64,000 nucleotides of DNA from Kribbella pratensis (GTDB taxonomy: Bacteria; Actinomycetota; Actinomycetes; Propionibacteriales; Kribbellaceae): NCBI RefSeq assembly GCF_004366075.1, contig NZ_SODU01000002.1:1240758-1304757 (forward strand), written 5' to 3'. Under the pieces are notes generated by a model. It was not told the origin of the DNA, made no database searches, and saw only the letters and a list, made by a program, of their open reading frames with translations. Position 1 is the stretch's first letter, and every line of letters starts with the position of its first letter. Of this stretch, positions 7,630-17,600 are shown piece by piece. A program made the translations under genes and the position numbers.

Positions 7630-10600
7630 TCAGGTCTGGGGTGGAAGGGTGAGCTGGACCAGCTGCGCCGTACCCTGACGGCTGATCAGGCGGCCGCGGC
7701 CCGGAGGCAACGGCTGCGGGCGGACGCCGCCCAGCAACGGGCCTTCCTCGCGGCTGCCGGACAGCATCAGGCCCGGGGACGCGATGTCCCGGAGGCGAGC
7801 AAGGACCGGCTCGAAGAACCCGCGGCCGGCGCCACCGGTACGGCGGGCCACCACGAACCGCAGCCCGATGTCCGCGGCCTGCGGGATGAACGGCAGCAAC
7901 GGCATCAGCGGATGCCCCTCGGTGGTGGCGACCAGGTCGTAGTCGTCGACGAGCACGTACAGGTCGGGCCCCTGCCACCATGAGCGGTCGCGGAGTTGTT
8001 CGGCGGTCACGTCCGGGCCGGGCATCCGCTGCGTCAGGACCGCACACACCTGCTCGACCAGAGTCTCGGTCGCATGGTGGTTGCTGCCGTAGCCGACCAG
8101 ATGCTCGCCCTCGAAACCACCGAGCAGACTCCGCCGATGGTCGATCACCAGGATCCGGGCCTGGTCCGGTGTGTACGCCTCCTGGATCCGCCGGCCGAGG
8201 GTGCGCAGGAATCCGCTCTTCCCGGAGGCGGTGTCGCCGAGCACGATGAAGCACGGGTCGGCGGAGAAGTCGATCCGGACCGGGGAGAGGTCCCGTTCCG
8301 CGACGGCGACGGCAAGGCCACGTTCGGGATCGCTCTCGCCGTCGAGGCGGTCGGCGGGAACCTCGGCGGGCAGCAACAGGACCGGTGGCGCGGATTCGCC
8401 GGTCCAGGCCGCCGCGATCTGCTCGACGAGCCGCCCCAGGCCGTCAGCGGTCCGCTCGCCCTGGTCGGCGGCCAGCAGCGGCCGCGCCGACAGGAACTGA
8501 TGCCGGCTGCCGGTGATGCCGCGCCCGGGTGCGTTCTCCGGGACCAGCAGCGCCGTGCGGCGGTCCAGGAAGGAGTCGATCGGATCGCCGATCTTCAGTT
8601 CCAGCTTGGTACCGCACAGGTCGCGGATGTTCATCCGGATGTCGAACCAGCGCGCCGCGCTGATGATCAGGTGCACGCCGTACGCGAGACCGCGGGTGGC
8701 GATGTCGCCGAGCAGAATCTCCAGATCCTCGAAGTCGTTGCGGATCGTCAGCCAGCCGTCGATCACCAGGAAGACGTCACCGTACGGCGACGGCGGGACG
8801 GTCCCGGCCTGCCGGCGCTCCCGGTACGCGGCCATCCCGTCGATGCCGAGCTCGGCGAACTCGCGCTCGCGCTGGGAGATCAGGTTCATCACCTCGGCGA
8901 TCGTCCGTCGTACCGAGTTGGTGTCCTGCCGGCCGGCCAGCCCGCCGACGTGGGGCAGGCCGCGCAGACCGGTCAGTACGCCGCCGCCGAAGTCCAGGCA
9001 GTAGAACTGCGCCTCTTCCGGCGTGTGGGTGAGTGCCAGCGACATGATGGTTGCTGCGAGCAAGGAGCTCTTGCCGCTGTGCGGGCGGCCGACGACGGCG
9101 ACGTGCCCACCGCCGCCGGACAGGTCCAGTTGCAGCGGGTCGCGTCGCTGTTCGAGCGGCCGGTCCACGATGCCGGCGCGGGCGGTCAGGCTCCCGGCCA
9201 GACGCGGCTCGCCCGCGGTGAGACCGCGGCCCGGCTCGACCCGGACCGGTCCGAGGACGTCGTCGAGGGCCGGTGACGCGTCGAGCGGCGGCAGCCAGAT
9301 CTGGTGCGCGGCGTCGCCGCGGCCCGTCATCCGATCCACCAGGATGTCGAGCAACGTCTCGCCGACGCTCTCGTCGAACGGGTCCTCGGACTGCTGCTCC
9401 TCGTCGTCGGTGGCCACCGGCGGGGCGACGTACCCGCTGATGTAGTCGTGCAGGACCAGCGAGTTGCCGGGTGTCATCGGCAACTGCCCGGCCGTCGGCC
9501 GCCGGTGGACGCCGGAGACGTACGCGGCCCGGAACCGGTCGAGCTGCTCGGTACCGACCCGCAGGAACCCGTGACCAGGTGCCCTGGGCAACAAGAACGC
9601 GTCGTTCACGCCGAGGACGGTGCGGCTGTCCATGTCCGAGAACGTCCGCAGGCCGACCCGGTACGAGAGGTGCGCCTCGAGACCGCGCAGCCGGCCCTCG
9701 TCCAGGCGCTGGCTGGCCAGCAGGAGGTGCACGCCGAGCGATCGCCCGACCCGGCCGATCTGCACGAACATGTCGATGAAGTCCGGCCGGTCGCTCAGCA
9801 GTTCGCTGAACTCGTCACACACCACGAGCAGTGTCGGTACTTCGGGAAGCGGCGCGCCGGCCATGCGCGCCTTCTCGTAGTCCCGCAACGAGGCGAAGTT
9901 GCCCGCGGCCCGCAGCAGCTCCTGCCGGCGGATCAGCTCGCCGTTGATCGCGTCCGTCATCCGGTCGACCAGATGCAACTCGTCGGCCAGGTTGGTGATC
10001 ACCGCGCTGGTGTGCGGGAGCTTCTCCAGTGTCGCGAACGTCGCGCCGCCCTTGTAGTCGATCAGCGCGAAGTTCAGCGAGCGCGGCGGGTGGGTGATGG
10101 CGAGGGCAAGCACCAGCGTGCGCAGCAGCTCGCTCTTGCCGGAGCCGGTGGCGCCGATCAGCAACCCGTGCGGCCCCATGCCTTCCTGGGCGGACTCCTT
10201 CAGGTCGATCTCGATCGGCAGCCCGTCGGCGCGCAGACCGAACCGCACCCGCAGCCGGTCGCGGCTGGGCCGCTGCACCCAGGTGACCGCGGGATCGAAA
10301 TCGTACGGATCGCCGAGTTCGAGCAGCTCACCGAGTCCGAGGTCCGCGCTCAGCGGCTGGTCGCTCTGCGCGCCGGCGGTGAGCCGCAGCGGTGCGAGTT
10401 GGCGCGCCAGGCCCTCGGCCGCCGCCCGGGACAGTTCGTCGGCGCGGCCGAGCCCGGCCTCGTCGTCCATCGTCTCGCTGGTCAGCGTGCCGTCACTGCC
10501 GACGTCGAGCACGATCGCGCTCGCGTCGAGCGCCCGCGGCGGCAGGGTGGCGAGGTCCAGGACCGTGACGCCTTCCAGTCCGCGATCGGCCAGGAGGTGA

Positions 10601-11586
10601 TCCGAGCCGCTGGTATCGCCCCCGGCGAGTACCACGACGACGTGCGGGCCGGCCGCCGTACCGCCGCTGTCCGGATCGAACCGCGGCCGGCCGGTGAGCA
10701 GGTCGTCCAGCATCGCCTCGATCGAGATGATCGTTGGAGCAACCAACCGTAGTGGCCCGAGCGCATCGGTGCGCTCCGGGTGCAGTGCGTGCGGCAGCCA
10801 CTTCACCCAGTCCCAGTCCGCCTCCTGATCGTGGTCGGTGACGACGGCGATCCGCAGGTTGTCCGGCGCCTGCAGGGTGGCGAGCTGGGCGAGCATCGCG
10901 CGGACCAGGCCGCCCGCCCGCTCGCGGTCCCCGGTGAAGTGGATCCTCGCGAACCCGGTGATCGCGATCGCGATCGGCAGGTCCGGCACGGTCGCGTACG
11001 TCGAGACGAAGCGGCGCAAGGCCAGCGCGGACAGGGGTTCCAGGCGCTCCAGCGGCTGCGTGTCCGGAGGTACGACCGAGATCGCCGGTGCCTGCGGTCC
11101 GACCCCGATCCGGGTGATGCCGAAGTCCTCGTCGTCGCGGCGACGTTCCCAGAGCCGGTGACTGGCGGCCAGCGTCCACAGGCTCTCGGGCTCGGGGTGG
11201 TGGTACTGCAGGGCTGCGCGCTGGTTGCCGACCGATCTGGTCAGCCGGATCCGTTGCTGCGCCAGCTCCCGCAGGTACCGGCGCCGGGCGTGGCCCATCT
11301 CCGACTTGCCCGCCCCGGAGCGCATCAGCAGGCCGGCGAAGATCATGCCGACGATCGCGACGCCGAACAGCGCGAAGACCGCGATCCGCAGTCCACCGCC
11401 CAGGCTGCCGGAGAACGACAGCAGCATCGCGCCCATCATCGCCACCATGGGCAGCACCATCAGCAGTTGCGCCCACTGCCGGCCGCCCGGCTCGGGGACC
11501 TCGGGCGGCGCCTCCAGCAGCAGTTCGCCGCCCGGCACGTCCGGGCCGGGTCTGCGGTCCGGCCGCCGCACCACCATCGTCGCCAT
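7630..11586 (-). CDS. eccC: Type VII secretion ATPase EccC (FtsK/SpoIIIE type, three ATPase domains)
   Basis: The 1,318-aa protein is the T7SS motor that recognises substrates and powers export. It has two transmembrane helices near residues 40-85, then a DUF-type stalk and three P-loop ATPase domains. Their Walker A motifs are GATGSGKSELL (~residue 475), GRPHSGKSSLL (~835) and GDTASGKSGFL (~1,120). All three keep GKS, and LLVVCDEFSELL is the Walker B of domain 1. It is a single polypeptide, so EccC is not split into EccCa and EccCb. The ATG at 11586 has AGGAGAGG at good spacing; a GTG three codons upstream would sit inside that site. It is divergent from the esx pair at 11740. Confidence 0.96.
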   Translation of the reverse strand: MATMVVRRPDRRPGPDVPGGELLLEAPPEVPEPGGRQWAQLLMVLPMVAMMGAMLLSFSGSLGGGLRIAVFALFGVAIVGMIFAGLLMRSGAGKSEMGHARRRYLRELAQQRIRLTRSVGNQRAALQYHHPEPESLWTLAASHRLWERRRDDEDFGITRIGVGPQAPAISVVPPDTQPLERLEPLSALALRRFVSTYATVPDLPIAIAITGFARIHFTGDRERAGGLVRAMLAQLATLQAPDNLRIAVVTDHDQEADWDWVKWLPHALHPERTDALGPLRLVAPTIISIEAMLDDLLTGRPRFDPDSGGTAAGPHVVVVLAGGDTSGSDHLLADRGLEGVTVLDLATLPPRALDASAIVLDVGSDGTLTSETMDDEAGLGRADELSRAAAEGLARQLAPLRLTAGAQSDQPLSADLGLGELLELGDPYDFDPAVTWVQRPSRDRLRVRFGLRADGLPIEIDLKESAQEGMGPHGLLIGATGSGKSELLRTLVLALAITHPPRSLNFALIDYKGGATFATLEKLPHTSAVITNLADELHLVDRMTDAINGELIRRQELLRAAGNFASLRDYEKARMAGAPLPEVPTLLVVCDEFSELLSDRPDFIDMFVQIGRVGRSLGVHLLLASQRLDEGRLRGLEAHLSYRVGLRTFSDMDSRTVLGVNDAFLLPRAPGHGFLRVGTEQLDRFRAAYVSGVHRRPTAGQLPMTPGNSLVLHDYISGYVAPPVATDDEEQQSEDPFDESVGETLLDILVDRMTGRGDAAHQIWLPPLDASPALDDVLGPVRVEPGRGLTAGEPRLAGSLTARAGIVDRPLEQRRDPLQLDLSGGGGHVAVVGRPHSGKSSLLAATIMSLALTHTPEEAQFYCLDFGGGVLTGLRGLPHVGGLAGRQDTNSVRRTIAEVMNLISQREREFAELGIDGMAAYRERRQAGTVPPSPYGDVFLVIDGWLTIRNDFEDLEILLGDIATRGLAYGVHLIISAARWFDIRMNIRDLCGTKLELKIGDPIDSFLDRRTALLVPENAPGRGITGSRHQFLSARPLLAADQGERTADGLGRLVEQIAAAWTGESAPPVLLLPAEVPADRLDGESDPERGLAVAVAERDLSPVRIDFSADPCFIVLGDTASGKSGFLRTLGRRIQEAYTPDQARILVIDHRRSLLGGFEGEHLVGYGSNHHATETLVEQVCAVLTQRMPGPDVTAEQLRDRSWWQGPDLYVLVDDYDLVATTEGHPLMPLLPFIPQAADIGLRFVVARRTGGAGRGFFEPVLARLRDIASPGLMLSGSREEGPLLGGVRPQPLPPGRGRLISRQGTAQLVQLTLPPQT

Positions 11587-11739
11587 CACGATCACCTCTC
11601 CTGGGAATCCACGCCGATCGTGGCCCGTCCGGACGGGGTGCCGGCGCCGATGGCAGGAACGTGCCGCGCGGATCTCCGGCAGCGGTGCCGGCTCCTAGCG
11701 TGGATCGTCAGGCAATCCACGAGAGAAAGGAGTCTGCCG

Positions 11740-12057
11740 ATGTCGATGCCCTTCATCGAAGGTGTCGGTAGCGACATCTACACCGGGTTCGGTGTGCAGT
11801 CCGACCAGTACGGCGACCAGTCGGACTTCAACCTGCGCCGCAGTGACGAGACGATCAACGCCGACCTGTACGACGCTCTGGGCGGCTCGCCGTACCTGGC
11901 CGCGGTGCAGAGCAACCAGGCGATCGGCGATATCACCCGGAAGAACATCGAACACGCGCGGCTGCAGGCCGACACCGGTATGGCCATCGGTACCCGGTTC
12001 GACGCGACCCGGGACCAGGCCGCCAGCACGCTGACGATCGGCGACGTGACGGCCTGA
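11740..12057 (+). CDS. Esx-like small T7SS protein (first of a pair)
   Basis: This 105-aa protein (MSMPFIEGVGSDIYTGFG...) is rich in Asp, Gln and Ala, with predicted helices in the central and C-terminal parts (TRKNIEHARLQADTGMAI). The ATG is preceded by AAAGGAG at 11727-11733 with seven bases of spacing. It is followed 52 bases later by a second small protein, the usual bicistronic arrangement of Esx pairs. It lacks W-x-G, so membership of WXG100 is inferred from size, helical content and position beside eccC and mycP. Confidence 0.7.
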   Translation: MSMPFIEGVGSDIYTGFGVQSDQYGDQSDFNLRRSDETINADLYDALGGSPYLAAVQSNQAIGDITRKNIEHARLQADTGMAIGTRFDATRDQAASTLTIGDVTA

Positions 12058-12109
12058 CCCACCGGTCCGGCCATCTCATTGCAGCAGGCAACGAACAGGA
12101 AGGAAGCAG

Positions 12110-12415
12110 ATGGACAACAGGCTGTTCATGAACTTCGGGAACTTCGAGCAGAACATCGGGCTCCAGAACGCCAACGCGGACGGCAAGGTCACCGAGGTCG
12201 GCGATCATGTGGCCAACGTCTCGCGGCTGGAGGTGAGCTGGCGCAGCGACGACTTCCGCGGTGCGCTCGAAGCCCTCCGCCAGCACGAGAACCGGGTCGT
12301 CGAAAACGCCCAGATCCAGCACGACCTGGCTCGCCGGGGCGGAGTCACGCTGGGCGACGGCATGGAGACGGCCAAGTTCTCCCAGGCCGCGGTCCAGGGC
12401 CTGATGGGGGCCTGA
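12110..12415 (+). CDS. WXG100-family-like protein (second of a pair)
   Basis: This 101-aa protein (MDNRLFMNFGNFEQNIG...) is a helical hairpin of WXG100 length. The turn contains S-W-R-S-D near residue 43, where W-x-G is expected, so the Gly is replaced by Ser. A good AGGAAGGAAG site precedes the ATG. It is probably co-transcribed and dimerises with the preceding 105-aa protein. A strong hairpin follows 25 bases after the stop. Confidence 0.78.
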   Translation: MDNRLFMNFGNFEQNIGLQNANADGKVTEVGDHVANVSRLEVSWRSDDFRGALEALRQHENRVVENAQIQHDLARRGGVTLGDGMETAKFSQAAVQGLMGA

Positions 12416-12440
12416 CCGCGGACGAGCTGAACCGCACGAC

Positions 12441-12469
12441 AAGAGCCCCGGCCGCCGGCCGGGGCTCTT
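12441..12469. terminator. Bidirectional hairpin terminator between esx pair and mycP
   Basis: A perfect 13-base inverted repeat (AAGAGCCCCGGCC / GGCCGGGGCTCTT) flanks a three-base GCC loop. It sits between the convergent WXG100-like gene and mycP, 11 bases before the mycP stop. The stem ends in A and T bases on both strands, which suits termination in both directions. Confidence 0.82.
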
Positions 12470-12480
12470 CTGCGTGTGCG

Positions 12481-13767
12481 CTAGGAGAAGAGATGTTCCG
12501 GCAGGGCGTCGGTCGGCGATTCCGTACGGCGGATGTTCGAGCGACCGGCCGCCCAGCGGCGTCGCCGTCCTGCCGCCAGCACGCCCGCAATGAGCAGCAG
12601 CACCAGAGCCGCGCCGACCGCGATCCCGGTCAGGCCGCGCGCTTCGAGTGCCGCCGTACGCCACCAGGCCTTCACGGCGAGCTGTTGCTGGTCCGGTGGT
12701 ACGTGGGCTGCGGCCGGTACGGCGACGGCTTTGCTGGTCATCCCCTCGGTCACGGCGCGGTACGGGTCCACGATGCCGGCGCCGTACTCCCAACTGCCCT
12801 TGCCGCCGCGGGCCGGTGATGCGGTCGCCTGGAGGCGCTGGATCACCTGTGCGGCGGTCAGTTTCGGCCACGCCGACCGGACCAGTGCGGCCGCGGCCGA
12901 GACGAACGGTACGGCGAAGCTCGTCCCGCTGACGTACGCGTGACCGGTACGGCGGGTCGCGGCCAGCACGCCGTCACCCGGGCCGACGAGGTCGACGTAC
13001 GGACCGATCTGGGAGGCTCCGAGCCGTGCGCCGTTGATGTCGATCGCGCCGACGCCGAGCACGCCGGCGTACGCGGCCGGGTACGACGGCAGCACGCCCG
13101 ACCCGTCCGACTGGCTGTTCCCGACGGCCGCGACCACGACGACGTCCTTGCGCACCGCGTACGCGATCGCCTTCCGGACGGCGGCCTCGTTCCGGTCGCT
13201 GGTCATCGACAGGTTGATCACCTTCGCGCCCTGGTCGACGGCGTACACGATGCCGCGGGCAAGGACTCCCGGGTCGATGACCTGGCCGGTGTTCGAGTCG
13301 GTGGACTCGCGATCGGTGACCCGGACCGGCAGGATCCGGACGCCCGGTGCGATCCCGTGGAAGCCGATGCCGGTCGCCGGGTCGGCGGCGATGATGCTCG
13401 CGACGCCGGTGCCGTGCGAGATGCAGTCGTAGTTCCCGGGCAGCCGCCCGACCAGGAAGAAGTCGCGTCCGGGCAGCACCTTCCCGGTCCGCCGGAGCTG
13501 CGGATGGTCGGCGTCGACGCCCGAGTCGATCACCGCGACCGTCACGCCGGAGCCGGTGCTGTGCGGCCACGCCCGCTCGGCGCCGAGCAGATCCTGGGCC
13601 CAGGGCAACGGCCGCACGGCCGGACGCCCGGGCTCCGGATTGGTGCAGGCGCCGCGCGGCGGGGCCGCGGCAGCCGTCGTCGGCAGGCAGGTCGCGGCCA
13701 GGCTCGTCGCGATCACCGCAGCGAGGCCGGCGAGCCGCCGGCCGGTCCCACGTCCTCGTCCGTCCAC
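12481..13767 (-). CDS. mycP: Mycosin, membrane-anchored subtilisin-like serine protease of T7SS
   Basis: The 428-aa protein has an N-terminal signal sequence (LAGLAAVIATSLAATC), a peptidase S8 domain and a C-terminal transmembrane helix (IAVGAALVLLLIAGVLA) followed by an Arg-rich cytosolic tail, the mycosin layout. The catalytic triad is present: Asp in VIDSGVD, His in SHGTGVASI and Ser in GTSFAVPFV. The mycosin-typical extra cysteines around residues 40 and 105 are present. The GTG at 13767 was chosen for its upstream GGAAAGGA; the frame upstream is antisense to other genes. Mycosins stabilise the ESX membrane complex and process substrates. It is divergent from the YbaB-like gene, with promoters in the 124-bp gap. 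Confidence 0.93.
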   Translation of the reverse strand: MDGRGRGTGRRLAGLAAVIATSLAATCLPTTAAAAPPRGACTNPEPGRPAVRPLPWAQDLLGAERAWPHSTGSGVTVAVIDSGVDADHPQLRRTGKVLPGRDFFLVGRLPGNYDCISHGTGVASIIAADPATGIGFHGIAPGVRILPVRVTDRESTDSNTGQVIDPGVLARGIVYAVDQGAKVINLSMTSDRNEAAVRKAIAYAVRKDVVVVAAVGNSQSDGSGVLPSYPAAYAGVLGVGAIDINGARLGASQIGPYVDLVGPGDGVLAATRRTGHAYVSGTSFAVPFVSAAAALVRSAWPKLTAAQVIQRLQATASPARGGKGSWEYGAGIVDPYRAVTEGMTSKAVAVPAAAHVPPDQQQLAVKAWWRTAALEARGLTGIAVGAALVLLLIAGVLAAGRRRRWAAGRSNIRRTESPTDALPEHLFS

Positions 13768-13891
13768 CCCCCGATCCTTTCCGGCAGCGGACCTGGCGCC
13801 GGCGCGCTGGCCGGAACAGGACAGCGCGCGAGAACGGTCGCCGGCGGACCCGAAGGTTGGTGAACGCAGCGGGCCCAACGGAAGGAGCGTC

Positions 13892-14266
13892 ATGGGGACA
13901 GGGATCGGGCGGCTGGCCGACGTCCAGCGACTGGAGAACGAGGTCCGGCAGGCCCAGCAGGCGGTCGATGCGGCCACCGGAACCGCGGAGGCCGGTGAAC
14001 AGCTGATCGAGGCCACCGTGACGGGGAACGGCGAACTCCGCGAGCTGGTCCTCGATCCGCGCGTGTACCGCGAGTTCGCGCCGGAGGTGCTGGCCGCGGA
14101 GATCGTCACCGCCGTGAACGAGGCCCGCGCGGCCGCCCACCAGAACGCCCTCGACGCCTGGATCGAGATCCTGCCGGCGGACGCCGGGGACGACGTCACC
14201 TTCGAGCCGATGCTGGCCGAACTGCGCCGGATGCGGGAGACGGTCGCTGACGGAGGCCTGCGATGA
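13892..14266 (+). CDS. YbaB/EbfC-like protein
   Basis: The 124-aa protein starts with a long amphipathic helix (RLADVQRLENEVRQAQQAV), then a three-strand segment (LIEATVTGNGELRELVLD) and helices ending LAAEIVTAVNEARAAAHQ. That is the fold pattern of YbaB/EbfC dimeric nucleoid-associated proteins. Such proteins also occur beside actinobacterial T7SS toxin genes, where they may act as secretion-associated factors rather than DNA-binding ones. GGAAGGAG precedes the ATG. The stop overlaps the next start by four bases (ATGA). Confidence 0.8.
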   Translation: MGTGIGRLADVQRLENEVRQAQQAVDAATGTAEAGEQLIEATVTGNGELRELVLDPRVYREFAPEVLAAEIVTAVNEARAAAHQNALDAWIEILPADAGDDVTFEPMLAELRRMRETVADGGLR

Positions 14267-14586
14267 GCCCGGCCGGCGATCTGGACATGGAGGCCGGGCC
14301 GACCTCGCAGGCGCTGGCCGGGATCGAACAGCCCATCGACGGCTGGGGTACGGCGTGGCCGGCGAAGCTGGCCGCGATCCACGCGGCGGAGCGCGCCGCG
14401 AGCACCGGATTCGACGACATCAGCGTCGCGTTCCGGGACGGGTACAACAAGGTCGAGCCGGACCTGAGCACCCGGGCGAGCGCGCTCGCCCCGCGCGTGA
14501 AGCTGGCGGTCGGGACCGGTCGCCGGATCCTCCGACGGTACGGCGTGACGTTCCAGAACGCCGCCGACAACCTGAACCTGCACTGA
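14263..14586 (+). CDS. Small helical T7SS-associated protein with YxxxE motif
   Basis: This 107-aa protein of no named family is mostly helical (AAIHAAERAAST..., FRDGYNKVEPDLSTRAS). YNKVE fits the Y-x-x-x-D/E general T7SS secretion motif. The final third is basic (GTGRRILRRYG). The start codon overlaps the stop of the YbaB-like gene, and the giant toxin-like frame starts 16 bases after its stop, so the three are co-transcribed. It may be an Esx-like partner or chaperone for the large protein's N-terminal domain (inference from position). Confidence 0.7.
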   Translation: MSPAGDLDMEAGPTSQALAGIEQPIDGWGTAWPAKLAAIHAAERAASTGFDDISVAFRDGYNKVEPDLSTRASALAPRVKLAVGTGRRILRRYGVTFQNAADNLNLH

Positions 14587-14601
14587 GACCGGACGCCGCC
14601 G

Positions 14602-17600
14602 GTGATCCCCGAACCCGACACGATCCTGTGGCCGCCGCTGCGCAAGGCGATCGACACCACGTTCCCGATCTGGGTCGACGAGGACGCCGCGTTCGAGCTG
14701 CGGGACCTGTGGAAGAGCGCTGCCGACGACCTCCAGACGGCCGTCACCCAGGCGAGTGCGGCGAACGGGCAGCTGCCCGGTGTCTGGCGGGATCCGCAGG
14801 GTATCGGGTTCCACCAGAAGATCGACCAGCTGCTCAACTCGCCGTACACCGGGACCGCCGAGCTGATCACGGCGATGCGGGAACTGTCGGCGATGGCGGG
14901 CGAGTACGGCCGGCAGATCGTCTGGGTGAAGGACCAGATCTACGCCGAACTGGCCGCGAACGTGATCGCGTTCGCGCTGAGCTTCGGGCTGCCGCCGGGG
15001 ATCGGTGACTTCGTCCGCGCTCGCATCATCACCGGGATGGCGGGCCGGATCGCTACGTTCATCGCCGGCCGGGTCGCGCAGATGGCGGCCTTCGCGAGCC
15101 GCATCGGCCGGCTGACACCGGCGATCGTGAAGGAGACCGCCTGGGAGATGATCGAGGAGCCGGCGATCAACATCGGCGCCAACGTGATCGACATCTGGCG
15201 CGGACAGCGCGACAGCATCAGCTGGCGCGACACTGTCATCGCCGGTACGGCGGGTGGGGTCGGATCGATCGGGTCACGCGTGCTCGCCCCGGTCGGCTGG
15301 GTCGCGTCGGTTCCCGCCCGGGTGGCGTTCCGGTCGCCGGGCCGGCTCCGGGACGCGGCGATCAAAGGCTCGTCCGGCTTCGTCGTCAACGGCATCACGT
15401 CGCCGGTGTCCGGGACGTTCGTCCAAGCTGTTGCCGACGGCAAGAATCCGTGGACGCAGGACTACGGCAAGGCGCTCGTCGAACAGGGGCTCGGTGCCGG
15501 AACGCTGGCCGGCATGCGGATCGGTGCACATGAGCTCGGGCACGCGCTCGCCGGCAATCACAGCCAGACCCAAGCAGGTACGACGGACACCGGCAAGCCC
15601 ACCGGCACCGCCGAGGGGCCGGCCGACAACCCTCCCGACGGGCCACCGCCCAACACCCCCGCCGAGGCCACCGGGAACTCGACATCGCCCTCCACCTCGG
15701 CGGCCGGACAGACCGCCACCGCCCAACAGACCGCCACCGCCCAACAGACCGCCACCGGCACCGACCCGTCGGCCGCCGCCGCGACGGACACCAGCCAGGC
15801 CGTCGATCAGTCCTCGGCCAAGGCCGACCAACCGTCCGCCCAAGCCGGCACCGACCAGTCCGGAGGCCAGTCCCTCGCCGGGACCCACCCGCCGCTAACA
15901 ACGGCCGCAGCCGGACCTCCCGCGGCGACGCATGCACCCCCCACTGCCGCTCCCACCTCTACTCCGGACGTCACCAGCACCCCACCCGCACCCTCCGCGG
16001 CATCCACTCCCACGACCGCGCCCGCCGCATCCACGAACCAGCCGGCCTCGGCCCCAACCACCGCCACCAACCCCAACGCATCCGCCCAGCACCAGACCCC
16101 CGCCCAGAACCACCCGGCACCGAACCAATCCGCTCCGAATCAGTCCGTGCAGAACCAGCCGGGGCAGAACCAGTCCGCGCAGAACCAGCCGGGGCAGAAC
16201 CAGTCTGCGCAGAGCCAGAATGGTCAGGGGCAGGCGGCCCAGAACCAGGTCGGGCGGGGCGAGTCCGCCGCCAGACCCGGCAACAGCCCATCGCAGCAAA
16301 ACGCCGTACCCGAGGGCAAGAAGACCGGCTCACAGGACACGGCAGACGACGCGCCAACCACAGACACGACCGACGCGACCGACGCGACCGACCCGGTCGG
16401 CTCCGGGCGTGGGGAGGGTGGGCAGTCGGAGGTGCAGGGAGTGGGGCCAGTGCTGTTGGCAGGGTCGGCTGTCTCGGCGTCTGAGGCGAACACTGCGAGC
16501 GAGGCAACCACACGTCCACAACCACGCGAAGAGACAGCGCCGTCCGAGCCGGCGCTGCCAGTTCTGACCCGAGTGGACGGGCCGCCGGCCGAGGGGTCCG
16601 CGTCGAAGGGGAGTCCGGTGGGGCCGCGGTTGTTCCGCCCGGTGGAGGAGGCGGGTGAGGACTTCGGGCGGGTCGATCCGGATGCCTATGCGGCGCTCCG
16701 GGAATACGCGGACTCGCTTGTGCGGAAGGGATTCGAGGTTTCGCTGCGGGCGGTTCGGGTGCCTGGGTCGGCGGCGGGCGTGGTGCTCGAGGTTACGGCG
16801 GTGGACGGGACGACGGAGACGATCACCGGTACAGCCTGGGACGTTCTCGATCAGGTGAGTCCGATCCCGCCTGTGGTGGTCGACGCGGCGGCCGTCGCGG
16901 CTGCGGGCTCGGTTGCGGGTGCTGCCCAGCAGGAGCTGGTGAAGCAGCTGAACGAGCGGGCCGCCGACGGCTCGCTGACTGCGCTCGCCGGCAGGATGCG
17001 CAAGGCGTTCTACCAGGTCGGGCCGGACAGCAGGCCGCGGATCGGGATCCTGTCGCGGCGCGCTGGACGAACCGAGGCCGCGCCGGATCGCACGTTCAAG
17101 GTCCGGTTCGGCGACCAGGACCTGTCGGTGCGACTGCCCTGGGTCGAACAGCGGTCAATCGACAACCAGGAGGCCGGCCGGAACCACCGCCGTACCGATC
17201 TCGCACTCGCCGCGGTGATCGACGGTCACCCGATCGGCAGGGCCCGCGTCGACCTCTCCGACCCGATACTGGATGTCTCGCAGGCGGTACTGGACTCGCT
17301 GACAGCCACTGTCGAGGCCTGGCAGGACGGCGCATTCCACGTAGGACCGGAGCAGGTCGGCGACGAGTTCGCCCGGACCATCGAAGGCTGGCTGGCCGCC
17401 AGGCACGCCGGCGACCGTGTCTTCCGCGTGTACCTGACGCTGTCCGGCCGCGGCGGCTTCGACCAGATCTACGTCCGGCTGAGTGCCGACGGGACGGTGA
17501 CCGGCTTCGCGGTCGTCGAGGCGAAAGGACCGAACGCGGACCTCGGCGCCGGCCTCGGTACCGACGGCGAAACCCGCTACGCGCAAGGCCACTGGGACTA

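Noticed and set aside
15520..15545. HELGH (residues 310-314 of the giant protein) as a zinc protease site
   Set aside because: It lies at the end of a Gly/Ala-rich hydrophobic region just before the disordered linker, with no surrounding peptidase fold visible; probably chance.
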